Shown here one piece after another: positions 32,615 to 40,822 of a stretch of 41,466 nt of DNA (within the stretch, counting starts at the first letter, position 1; each line of letters opens with the position of its first letter). The DNA comes from Paenibacillaceae bacterium (GTDB lineage: Bacteria > Bacillota > Clostridia > Lachnospirales > Lachnospiraceae): positions 1 to 41,466 of the forward strand of contig SVDS01000025.1 in the NCBI GenBank assembly GCA_015057715.1, in the 5' to 3' direction. The position numbers and the translations under genes are program-made. Below the pieces are notes generated by a model that was given only the letters and a program-made list of their open reading frames with translations, made no database searches and was not told the origin of the DNA.

Positions 32615-35005
32615 TTATTTAAATGAGACAATGGTCACTCCGGAATCACCTTCACCGAAGACGCCAAGCCGGAATTCTTTTACATATTTTAATCTCTTTA
32701 AATGCTTATGCACTGCATTCTTTAAAGCACCGGTACCACGTCCGTGGACCACCCGCACCTGGGGAAGATGGGCAAGATAAGCGTCGTCTAAATATTTGTC
32801 CAGCTGAGGGATTGCCTCATCTGTGGTCATGCCGATTAGATTAATTTCAGGTGAAATGGAGAAGGATTTGGACATACGGGTTGAACTGCTTCCGCTTCCT
32901 GCCTTCTTTGCCCGGTTTTCTGACGGTGCAGAAACGGAATCATCATAAAGGAGCTCTAAGTCGGATATGTTAACCAGTGACCGCAAAATTCCCATCTGAA
33001 CATATAAATCCCCTTTGGCATTGGGAAGGGAGTTTACAGTTCCGTTTAAGTTCATGCTTAAAACCTTTACTCCGTCTCCCAGCTTCAGCTTTTTCGGATC
33101 AATTCCCTTTTTCGGATTTTTCTGTTCTCTTTTTAAAGAAAGGGAAGAGTCCACATCCTGAAGCTTGTTTCTTAACCGGCTTCGCTCAGCTTCCAGCTCT
33201 TTGCCCACTCCGGATTCGCCAGCCAGCTTATTGATCTGGCGTATGGTGGAATCTGCGGTATCCTTGGCATCCCGTAAGATTCTCTGCGCCTCTTCTCTGG
33301 CGTTTTTTATCATCTTATCCCGACTCTCGTCAAGCCGTTCCTCTTTCTGGGTCAGACGGGCTTTCAGCTGTTCCACTTCCAGCTTATAGGAGGCAATCTG
33401 GATTCTCTCTTTTTCAATGGTAACCCTGTTTTCCTCCAGATGTGTCAGAAGATCCTCAAAGGTTTCATCCTTTGCTTCCAGATGGTTTTTAGCTTCATCG
33501 ATAATATAATCCGGGAGTCCCAGCTTCTTTGAGATGGCAAAGGCATTACTTTTTCCCGGAACGCCGATAAGTATCCGGTAAGTGGGCTGCAGTGTTTCCA
33601 CATTGAATTCGCAGCAGGCATTTTCCACACCTGGTGTAGTAAGTGCAAAGACCTTTAATTCACTGTAATGAGTGGTTGCCATAGTGCGGCATTTCATATT
33701 GTGAAGGAAGGAAAGGATGGAGATTGCCAGGGCAGCTCCTTCTGTAGGATCTGTACCAGCTCCAAGCTCATCAAATAAGCAGAGAGAGTTGCTGTCTGCC
33801 TGATTTAAAATCTGCACAATGTTTGTCATATGAGAGGAGAAGGTACTAAGGCTCTGCTCAATACTCTGTTCATCACCGATGTCAGCAAACACTTCATCAA
33901 ATACGGATAGCTCAGACCCATCAAATGCCGGAATGTGAAGACCGGACTGCCCCATCAGGGTAAAGAGGCCTACTGTTTTTAGTGACACCGTCTTACCACC
34001 GGTATTTGGACCTGTTACGATTAAAAGATCAAAGGTCTTTCCTAAATGGATGTTGATAGGAACAACCTTTTTCGGATCCAGCAGGGGATGGCGGCCGTCT
34101 TTAATATGAATCTCATGTTTGGTGTTAAATATTGGCTCGCTGGCGTTGTAATGTTTGGCCAGTGCTGCTTTGGCGAAAATAAAATCCAGTGTGGTAAGAG
34201 TATGGAAGTTAGTCTCCAGCTCTTCTAAATAAGGTGCCAGCTGATTGCTTAAATCTGCAAGGATCATTTCGATTTCTTTTTGTTCCTGGATCTCCAGAGC
34301 TCTTAAATCGTTATTCAGCTTTACAATTGCCATAGGCTCAATAAATAAAGTGGAGCCGGTAGAGGACTGGTCATGAACCATTCCGGTCACCTGGGATTTG
34401 TGCTCCGCTTTTACCGGGAGACAATATCTTCCATCCCGCATGGTAATAACGGCATCCTGTAGATAAGAACGGTTGGAATTTAAAATGGAGTTCATCTGTG
34501 TGTGAATCTTATCATTAATAGAACGCATGGAACGTCTGACATGGTGAAGGCCGGGGCTGGCATCATCACTGACCTCTTCCTCAGAAATGATACAGCGCTT
34601 AATCTCGTTGTTAACCGGAGTCAATGGCTCCAGAATGCGGAAAAATTCTTCCAGAGAATCTTCGGAAATCTCCTGATCCTCATGGCGGCCGTATGCCTTT
34701 GCTTTTGCGGATGCACTAAGAAGGGAGCTGATGGACAAGATCTCAATGATTCCAAGAGAACTTCCTACCTCCAGACGTTTTAAGGAAGCCCGGATATCTT
34801 TCACACCCCCAAATGAAATTCCGCCTTTTTGCCGGACTCTTGTGACTGCATCGGTGGTTTCCCTTAAGGAAGTGGTTATTTCCTCATAATCAGTGGAAGG
34901 CACCAGTCTGCGGCACAGTTCTTTTCCCGATTCACAGGATGCATATTCGGTGAGCTGTTCAATTATTTTATAGTATTCTAAAGTTTTCAATGCTTTTTGA
35001 TTCAT
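32615..35005 (-). CDS. mutS2: MutS2 (endonuclease/ribosome-rescue ATPase)
   Basis: The 796-residue protein has the full MutS2 layout: an N-terminal coiled/clamp region with the core helices (about 1-300), a MutS-type ATPase with Walker A GPNTGGKTVSLKTVGL and Walker B CLFDELGAGTDPTEGAAL, a long coiled coil (about 515-620), a KOW-like segment (GDGVKVLSMNLNGTV) and a C-terminal Smr domain (about 715-796; LIGMTTDEAIPQLDKYL, VRVVHGRGTGALKNAV). MutS2 lacks the mismatch-recognition domain; it has been linked to suppressing recombination and, in B. subtilis, to resolving collided ribosomes. The promoter at 35089-35118 is separate from the divergent HtrA-like gene. Confidence 0.95.
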   Translation of the reverse strand: MNQKALKTLEYYKIIEQLTEYASCESGKELCRRLVPSTDYEEITTSLRETTDAVTRVRQKGGISFGGVKDIRASLKRLEVGSSLGIIEILSISSLLSASAKAKAYGRHEDQEISEDSLEEFFRILEPLTPVNNEIKRCIISEEEVSDDASPGLHHVRRSMRSINDKIHTQMNSILNSNRSYLQDAVITMRDGRYCLPVKAEHKSQVTGMVHDQSSTGSTLFIEPMAIVKLNNDLRALEIQEQKEIEMILADLSNQLAPYLEELETNFHTLTTLDFIFAKAALAKHYNASEPIFNTKHEIHIKDGRHPLLDPKKVVPINIHLGKTFDLLIVTGPNTGGKTVSLKTVGLFTLMGQSGLHIPAFDGSELSVFDEVFADIGDEQSIEQSLSTFSSHMTNIVQILNQADSNSLCLFDELGAGTDPTEGAALAISILSFLHNMKCRTMATTHYSELKVFALTTPGVENACCEFNVETLQPTYRILIGVPGKSNAFAISKKLGLPDYIIDEAKNHLEAKDETFEDLLTHLEENRVTIEKERIQIASYKLEVEQLKARLTQKEERLDESRDKMIKNAREEAQRILRDAKDTADSTIRQINKLAGESGVGKELEAERSRLRNKLQDVDSSLSLKREQKNPKKGIDPKKLKLGDGVKVLSMNLNGTVNSLPNAKGDLYVQMGILRSLVNISDLELLYDDSVSAPSENRAKKAGSGSSSTRMSKSFSISPEINLIGMTTDEAIPQLDKYLDDAYLAHLPQVRVVHGRGTGALKNAVHKHLKRLKYVKEFRLGVFGEGDSGVTIVSFK

Positions 35006-35088
35006 AAGTTTATACCTTAATTATTCTGCTTTCTTTCTGAATATTTAACCGGCGTGAGAACCGGCTCTTGAATAATGGGATCGGTTAC

Positions 35089-35118
35089 AGTATAGCATAG
35101 GAGAGACAAAAACTGCAA
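35089..35118 (-). promoter_or_regulatory. Candidate mutS2 promoter
   Basis: Minus-strand TTGCAG (35118-35113), an 18-bp spacer and TATACT (35094-35089), with TG one base before the -10. The leader of about 75 bases contains GCCGGTT twice, 14 bp apart. Confidence 0.5.
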
Positions 35119-35169
35119 TCCTCAGGAGATTGTTTTTCCCTGTTATTATGGTTGTTTCATATGTTTTTC

Positions 35170-35198
35170 TTGCATTAAACCGGGAAGAACCTTATAAT
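35170..35198 (+). promoter_or_regulatory. Promoter of the HtrA-like gene
   Basis: TTGCAT (35170-35175), a 17-bp spacer and a perfect TATAAT (35193-35198). The start near 35205 leaves a 26-base leader containing the AAAAGGAGGG ribosome binding site. Confidence 0.65.
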
Positions 35199-35230
35199 AG
35201 TACTTAGGTCTTCTGAAAAGGAGGGTAAGT

Positions 35231-36541
35231 ATGCCGGAAAATAACGGGCCAGATGATAGAAAGGCGGAGCCACGCCGTTTTATCAATGAAAAGATTGTAA
35301 AACAGCCCATGTCAAAAAAGGATATGCTGAAAAGATTTCTGGGTCTTTTAGTGACTGCAGTTATTTTCGGAATGGTTGCGGCGGTTACATTTGTCATATC
35401 CAAACCTGTAGCTGAGAGATTACTTGTGGGAGAATCCACCGGTGAGACGACTCCGGTGACCATACCAAAGGATGAGCCTGAGACCGTTACTTCTGTTGCT
35501 GAAACTTCTACAACTGCGGCTGAGACAGAACCAATCGAGGATATTCTTAAGTCCGCTATGGAAAAGTATCCATTTTCCGTAGATGATTTAAGCACTCTGT
35601 ACGGAAGCCTAAAATCTGTGGTTCAAAAGGCGGACAAGGGAATCGTTACGGTTCACTCCGTAAAGACTCAGACGGACTGGTTTAATAACCCGGTTGAAAA
35701 CTCCGGACTTTTTTCCGGGGTAATCATTTCTTCTGCGAATCAGGAGCTTCTTATTTTAACACCGGAAGGTGCAGTTGAGGATGCAGAAGCGATTCGTGTG
35801 GCTTTTTCCGACGGGACAGAGGTTCAGGGAAAGATTAAACAGACAGATAAGCTGTCTGGTATGGCGATTGTCAGTGTTTCTACAGCGGAACTTAGCAGAA
35901 CTCAGCTGGAAGATATAAAAGCGATTGAACTTGGCAACTCTTATTCGGCCAAGCAGGGAGACATTGTGGTTGCAATCGGCGGACCTGCAGGAATGGTTCA
36001 TTCAACTGGATATGGTTTTATTTCTTTTATAACGAAGAATGTTCAGACTATTGACGGAATGACCAGAATTCTGTATACCGATGTCAGAGGGAATGCCGGA
36101 GTGGGAACGTTTCTTATGAATACGTCCGGTCAGATTATCGGCTGGGTAACGGATCAATATAAAAACGACAGCAGTAAAGATATGACCGCAGCTATGGGCA
36201 TATCCGATTACAAGAGTATTCTTGAAAAGATGAGCAATGGTGCGCCATTCCCCTACTTTGGAATCAAAGGACAGGAAGTAAGCTCAGCCATGAACAGCAG
36301 CGGTATACCTCTGGGAGTTTATGTAATGGAAGTGAATACAGACAGCCCTGCTTACAATACAGGAATACAGAGCGGTGATATTATCACTGAGATGGGCGGA
36401 GCAACCATTGTTACCATGAAGGATTTTCAGGTGGTTTTGGAAAAATCCAGTCCGGGACAGATCATTCCTGTGACTGTATCCCGCAATGGCCGGGAAGAAT
36501 ATAAAAAGATACAATATCAGGTAACCATTGGAGCCAGGTAA
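35231..36541 (+). CDS. HtrA/DegP-like PDZ protein lacking the catalytic triad (pseudoprotease)
   Basis: The 436-residue protein has a cytoplasmic basic N-terminus, one membrane segment (about 36-56), a Thr/Glu-rich linker, a trypsin-like domain (about 125-330) and a C-terminal PDZ domain (about 340-430; GVYVMEVNTDSPAYNTGIQS, GDIITEMGG). The fold is HtrA-like, but all three catalytic positions differ when lined up by eye: the TNxH histidine region reads LTPEGAVEDA (G180), the TDPLSD aspartate region reads TDKLSGMAI (G210), and the GNSGGPL serine loop reads GNAGVGTFLMN (V291). It should therefore not be a serine protease. It may act as a membrane-bound chaperone or PDZ scaffold outside the cell, which is inference. 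The reading frame is intact. Confidence 0.88.
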   Translation: MPENNGPDDRKAEPRRFINEKIVKQPMSKKDMLKRFLGLLVTAVIFGMVAAVTFVISKPVAERLLVGESTGETTPVTIPKDEPETVTSVAETSTTAAETEPIEDILKSAMEKYPFSVDDLSTLYGSLKSVVQKADKGIVTVHSVKTQTDWFNNPVENSGLFSGVIISSANQELLILTPEGAVEDAEAIRVAFSDGTEVQGKIKQTDKLSGMAIVSVSTAELSRTQLEDIKAIELGNSYSAKQGDIVVAIGGPAGMVHSTGYGFISFITKNVQTIDGMTRILYTDVRGNAGVGTFLMNTSGQIIGWVTDQYKNDSSKDMTAAMGISDYKSILEKMSNGAPFPYFGIKGQEVSSAMNSSGIPLGVYVMEVNTDSPAYNTGIQSGDIITEMGGATIVTMKDFQVVLEKSSPGQIIPVTVSRNGREEYKKIQYQVTIGAR

Positions 36542-36587
36542 CTATCCTGGCTTCCTTGTTGCTGTCAGTGAGATATGGAGGAAAAAA

Positions 36588-37538
36588 ATGAAGTATATCG
36601 AATCATTCCGGGAAGGAATGCATGTTTCTGATGTGTATTTGTGCAAAAACAGGCAGATTTCCCTGACAAAGTCAGGAAAGGAGTACGGCAACCTGATACT
36701 TCAGGATAAAACCGGCACTGTGGATGCTAAAATTTGGGATTTGGGATCCCCGGGTATCGGAAACTTTGAGACTCTGGATTATGTATACATAGATGCAGAT
36801 GTTACGGTGTTCCAGAATTCCAATCAGCTGAATATTAAGAGAATCAGAAAAGCGGAAGAAGGAGAATATATCCCAGGGGATTATCTTCCTGTTTCCGGTA
36901 AAGACATAAAAGTGATGTTTGAAGAACTGGCAGGTTTTATCCGTTCTGTAAAAAGTCCTTATTACCGGGCTCTTTTAGAAAGCTTTTTCATAGAGGATCC
37001 TGCATTTGCCAAGGCATTCCAGTTCCATTCTGCAGCGAAGAGTGTCCACCATGGCTTTGTGGGCGGACTGCTGGAACATACCCTGAGTGTAGTGAAGCTT
37101 TGCGATTATTATGCAGGATATTATCCTTTGATTAACCGGGATCTTTTGCTTACTGCTGCTATGTTTCATGACATCGGCAAGACAAAAGAACTTTCCACAT
37201 TTCCGGAGAATGATTACACCGATGACGGACAGCTTCTTGGACATATCATTATCGGAACTGAGATGATAGGAGAGAGAATCCGTACCATTCCCGGTTTCCC
37301 GGAGAAGTCCGCTACCGAATTAAAGCATTGTATTCTGGCACATCATGGAGAACTGGAATACGGTTCCCCGAAAAAACCGGCTCTGATTGAGGCACTGGCT
37401 CTTAATTTTGCAGATAACACAGATTCAAAGATGGAGACCATGATTGAAGTGCTGAGAGCGGCTGGGGATAATAACGGCTGGCTGGGCTTTAACAGGCTGA
37501 TGGATACAAATATCAGAAAGACTACAAACGAAATTTAA
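36588..37538 (+). CDS. YhaM-type 3'-5' exoribonuclease (OB-fold plus HD domain)
   Basis: The 316-residue product has an N-terminal OB-fold nucleic-acid-binding domain (about 15-95; GNLILQDKTGTVDAKIWD) and an HD phosphohydrolase domain (about 150-290) with HHGFVGGLLEHTLSVVKL, the HD pair in MFHDIGKTKEL, GHIIIGTEM and ILAHHGELEYGS. B. subtilis YhaM degrades RNA and single-stranded DNA from the 3' end with this layout. I chose the ATG at 36588 because GGAGG lies just before it; upstream in-frame codons overlap the HtrA-like gene. It follows that gene by 46 bp. Confidence 0.88.
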   Translation: MKYIESFREGMHVSDVYLCKNRQISLTKSGKEYGNLILQDKTGTVDAKIWDLGSPGIGNFETLDYVYIDADVTVFQNSNQLNIKRIRKAEEGEYIPGDYLPVSGKDIKVMFEELAGFIRSVKSPYYRALLESFFIEDPAFAKAFQFHSAAKSVHHGFVGGLLEHTLSVVKLCDYYAGYYPLINRDLLLTAAMFHDIGKTKELSTFPENDYTDDGQLLGHIIIGTEMIGERIRTIPGFPEKSATELKHCILAHHGELEYGSPKKPALIEALALNFADNTDSKMETMIEVLRAAGDNNGWLGFNRLMDTNIRKTTNEI

Positions 37539-37543
37539 ATAAT

Positions 37544-37582
37544 AAGGTGCTTAAGGAGGCTGTTTTCCTTAGCACCTTTTTT
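37544..37582 (+). terminator. Intrinsic terminator after the YhaM-type gene
   Basis: A 13-bp stem with one bulged T (37544-37557 with 37566-37578), an 8-base loop and six T's to 37582. Confidence 0.88.
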
Positions 37583-37689
37583 GAATCATGACGGGTACAG
37601 TGAATTTTAGAATTTCTTTCGTTTTCTGTGACAATCATTTTAAGATTGGTATTTTATCCTTAGAATATAGAGAAATAATCAGAGTGAGG

Positions 37690-37695
37690 TATAAT
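37690..37695 (+). promoter_or_regulatory. Possible -10 element before the second OmpR-type pair
   Basis: A perfect TATAAT about 57 bp before the regulator ATG. No recognisable -35 at 16-18 bp, so an activator, such as the regulator itself, may be needed. Confidence 0.35.
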
Positions 37696-37751
37696 AAATG
37701 CATGGAACGCTGGGAGAAATCAGCGGATTATGATAGATAAGGAGAGATCAC

Positions 37752-38465
37752 ATGGACGCAAACCACATCTTATTAGTTGAAGATGACAAAGAAATCAGGC
37801 AGGGAGTAGAAATATACTTAAGAAGTCAGGGATACGAAGTGTTTCAGGCGGCAGACGGAGTAGAGGGATTAAAGATTCTGGAGCAGGAGGAAATACATCT
37901 GGCTATTGTGGACGTCATGATGCCTCGTATGGATGGAATTACCATGACTGTGAAGCTGCGGGAAAAACATGATTTCCCGGTTATTATTCTGTCCGCCAAG
38001 TCAGAAGAGGTGGATAAAATTATGGGTCTTAACATTGGTGCAGATGACTATGTGGCAAAACCATTTACTCCCATGGAGCTTCTTGCCAGAGTAAATTCCC
38101 AGTTGAGACGGTATAGAAAGTATATGGATATGCTGGAAGCAAAAGAACAAAAAGAGAAAAGCAATGTCTATTCCATTGGAGGTCTGGAATTAAATGAAGA
38201 TACGGTGGAGGTTACTGTAGATGAAAAGCTGGTGAAGCTGACTCCCATTGAATTTAAAATCCTTGCGCTTCTTATGAAAAATCCTGGAAGGGTATTTTCT
38301 GCGGAAGAAATTTATGAAAGAGTATGGAATGAACGGGCAATAAATACCGATACCATTATGGTGCACATAAGAAAAATACGGGAAAAGATTGAATTAAATC
38401 CGAAGGAACCGAAATATTTAAAGGTGGTGTGGGGAGTTGGATATAAAATTGAAAAACAGGCATAG
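37752..38465 (+). CDS. OmpR/PhoB-family response regulator (VanR-like)
   Basis: A 237-residue regulator: receiver domain with the acidic VEDD near residue 10, phospho-acceptor D54 (AIVDVMMPRMDG) and the conserved Lys in VAKPFTPMEL, then a winged helix (about 140-235; TPIEFKILALLMKNPGRVFS, ERVWNERAINTDTIMVHIRK). The GGAGAGATC sequence precedes the ATG. Its 3' end overlaps the kinase gene by 29 bp, so the two are co-translated. The nearest recognised groups are the VanR-like regulators of clostridia, but no resistance genes are in the window. Confidence 0.92.
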   Translation: MDANHILLVEDDKEIRQGVEIYLRSQGYEVFQAADGVEGLKILEQEEIHLAIVDVMMPRMDGITMTVKLREKHDFPVIILSAKSEEVDKIMGLNIGADDYVAKPFTPMELLARVNSQLRRYRKYMDMLEAKEQKEKSNVYSIGGLELNEDTVEVTVDEKLVKLTPIEFKILALLMKNPGRVFSAEEIYERVWNERAINTDTIMVHIRKIREKIELNPKEPKYLKVVWGVGYKIEKQA

Positions 38466-40677
38466 AATCAGCGGGTTACTGGCCGCGGTGGTTATTCTTG
38501 CTGCAGCATTTGCAATGGTGGAACTTTATCCATACTTTGAAAATGAGTCTTCCAGAAATGGGGCTCCAATCTACGAAGAGAGTGCTTTTCTAAAACATCT
38601 TGTGAATGGCAATTACGTTTTGGCATTAGAAGATGCACAGAAAGAGCAGAATAAAATTCTTTCGCCCTTTCAATATTTTTTTCCAGAGGCTGAGGCAGAA
38701 CTAAAAGCGGCAAGCAGCGATGGAAGCGATAATAGCACAGCCACTGAATTATCTGGATCTACTTCATCAGAAATCCAGATAACAAAAGAGGAAGGAGACG
38801 GCGAAAGCACAGAATATTTAAGGGGACTTCGCAAAAACAGCATCCGGGAATTTGAAAACTGGAACCGGAGTTTTGGGAATATCCGCAACTCCATTGATTA
38901 TCAGATGATAGATGAAAACGGCAAAGTAATTCTGGATCATGCAGAAGGACGGTTTATACCCAATAACAGTTATTATGTATTTCAGGCAGTTTTACATTAC
39001 GATGAACTTGGGCGCATGGATATAACCTGTGTGAGAGGGGAAAATACAGCTTACTTACTCAATACGCTTCAGGATTTTGGAGATAAGGATCCTATGGAAA
39101 GTTATTATGATGACTATTTCCAGAGGGGTAATCTAAAACTGTCCAATCCACGGAATATGACATTTGCCTATGGTATGTCAGAGCAGCAGATTTCATCATT
39201 CAAAGATACCAGTGGGAATATCTGGACTGCTTATGAAAACTCAGGGAGTGTCACCCGTATCTTTATCGGACTGGTATGCGTCGTAGCCGCTCTTGCATTT
39301 CTGTTTTCCTGTATGGATGTGAATCTGGCTGATGGAAATGCTATTTTAAGAACTCCATTGGAACTGGTGGTTGGAATCGTAGCCGGCTCGGTTGCCTTTG
39401 GAGGGGGACTTACAAGTCTGGTTGCAGTGACAAACCGGGGTGATTTATATAGTGCGCTGTTACGTGCCAATTTTATTCCTGAAGCAGCAGATATCATGGT
39501 TAAGCTGTGGAATCTCCTCTGGTGGGCAGTACCTTTTGCTGTGATTTACTGGGCAGTCCTGTGTATGAGAGACGTGTTTCACATTGGCATCGCCCGTTAT
39601 TATAAGGAGAGGACCTTATGTGGGTTATTCTGTGGATGGGTAGTAAACAGCCTGAAAAAATTGTATCGATATTTGGGAAACATTAATTTACAGGAAAAAT
39701 CAGACCGTGCAATTTTTAAAATTGCAGCTGTAAATTTTATTGTACTTACTATCTTATGCAGTCTTTGGTTTTTGGGTATCGGAGCATTGTTCCTTTACTC
39801 GATCATTCTGTTTTTCGTAATGAGAAAATATTATCTTGATTTAAGCAGAAAATACAACGTGCTGTTGAAAGCTACCAATCAGATAGCGGAAGGAAATTTA
39901 GAGGTTGTAATTGAAGAGGATCTAGGTGTATTTGAACCTTTTAAAAAAGAAATACAAAAGATTCAGAGCGGTCTTAAAGGAGTGGTTGATGAAGAAGTCA
40001 AAAGCCAGAAGTTAAAGACTGATTTAATCAGCAATATGTCTCACGATTTAAAAACACCCCTTACTGCCATAATAACCTATGTAAATTTATTAAAGGATGA
40101 TCATGCTACTCCGGAACAGCGCAAAGCCTATATCGATATTCTGGAACAGAAATCCATGCGGTTAAAAGCACTGATTGAGGATCTATTTGAGATCAGCAAG
40201 GCGAACAGCAACAATGTAACACTGGATCTGGAGGATGTTGATATTGTCAGTCTGCTAAAAGAGGTTAGTTTTGAGCTTAGTGATAAGATTGAGGAATCCA
40301 CCATTGAATTTCGCTGGAATCTGCCGGATGAGAAAATCATTCTTTCTCTGGACAGTCAGAAGACTTACCGGATTTTTGATAATCTGCTGACCAACATTAT
40401 CAAATATGCCATGCCAGGAACCCGGGCTTACATTGATATGAGAAAAGAGAATGACTGGGTCGAGATCATATTAAAAAACATATCAGCTGCAGAGCTGACC
40501 TTTAATCCTGAGGAGATAACCGAGCGTTTTGCCAGAGGAGATCAGGCGCGTAATACAGAAGGGTCCGGTCTTGGTATGGCAATAGCCAAAAGCTTTGTGG
40601 AGCTGCAGAACGGAAAACTCTCCGTTGAAACAGAAGCCGATTTATTCCGTGTGACCATACGCTGGCCAATTATGTAA
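38437..40677 (+). CDS. Multi-pass sensor histidine kinase with large extracellular domain
   Basis: The 746-residue kinase starts at a TTG inside the regulator gene, with AAGGTGG nine bases upstream (a TTG at 38449 is an alternative). Membrane segments lie at about 12-30, then after an extracellular region of about 240 residues at 274-292, 308-331, 356-377 and 427-461. A HAMP-like linker (LLKATNQIAEGNLEVV) leads to the H-box with H536 (MSHDLKTPLTAIITYV), an N-box (FDNLLTNIIKYA) and G2 (GSGLGMAIAKSF). The DxGxG G1 motif is not in standard form: the matching stretch reads LKNISAAELTFNPEEI, as in some VanS-like kinases. The extracellular region has a Ser/Thr/Asp-rich loop (about 90-125). The ligand is unknown. 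Confidence 0.88.
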   Translation: MDIKLKNRHRISGLLAAVVILAAAFAMVELYPYFENESSRNGAPIYEESAFLKHLVNGNYVLALEDAQKEQNKILSPFQYFFPEAEAELKAASSDGSDNSTATELSGSTSSEIQITKEEGDGESTEYLRGLRKNSIREFENWNRSFGNIRNSIDYQMIDENGKVILDHAEGRFIPNNSYYVFQAVLHYDELGRMDITCVRGENTAYLLNTLQDFGDKDPMESYYDDYFQRGNLKLSNPRNMTFAYGMSEQQISSFKDTSGNIWTAYENSGSVTRIFIGLVCVVAALAFLFSCMDVNLADGNAILRTPLELVVGIVAGSVAFGGGLTSLVAVTNRGDLYSALLRANFIPEAADIMVKLWNLLWWAVPFAVIYWAVLCMRDVFHIGIARYYKERTLCGLFCGWVVNSLKKLYRYLGNINLQEKSDRAIFKIAAVNFIVLTILCSLWFLGIGALFLYSIILFFVMRKYYLDLSRKYNVLLKATNQIAEGNLEVVIEEDLGVFEPFKKEIQKIQSGLKGVVDEEVKSQKLKTDLISNMSHDLKTPLTAIITYVNLLKDDHATPEQRKAYIDILEQKSMRLKALIEDLFEISKANSNNVTLDLEDVDIVSLLKEVSFELSDKIEESTIEFRWNLPDEKIILSLDSQKTYRIFDNLLTNIIKYAMPGTRAYIDMRKENDWVEIILKNISAAELTFNPEEITERFARGDQARNTEGSGLGMAIAKSFVELQNGKLSVETEADLFRVTIRWPIM

Positions 40678-40728
40678 GGATACAATTTTTATAATAAAGA
40701 AAAAAATAAAAAAAATTTCCGAAACTTC

Positions 40729-40757
40729 TTGAAAACCGGAAAACAACTGTATATACT
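40729..40757 (+). promoter_or_regulatory. Promoter of nagA
   Basis: TTGAAA (40729-40734), a 17-bp spacer and TATACT (40752-40757). The leader of about 60 bases has an imperfect dyad (ATCAC ... GTGAT, about 40780-40800) that could be an operator. Confidence 0.6.
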
Positions 40758-40822
40758 GAAAGAAAGATCAGTTTGGCCTATCACATCAGTATAGTGATCG
40801 GGAAAGAAAGAGGGGTAGGAAT

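Noticed and set aside
36528-36587. N-terminal extension of the YhaM-type gene
   Set aside because: It overlaps the end of the HtrA-like gene, lacks a ribosome binding site and does not look like the OB-fold; the ATG at 36588 has GGAGG.
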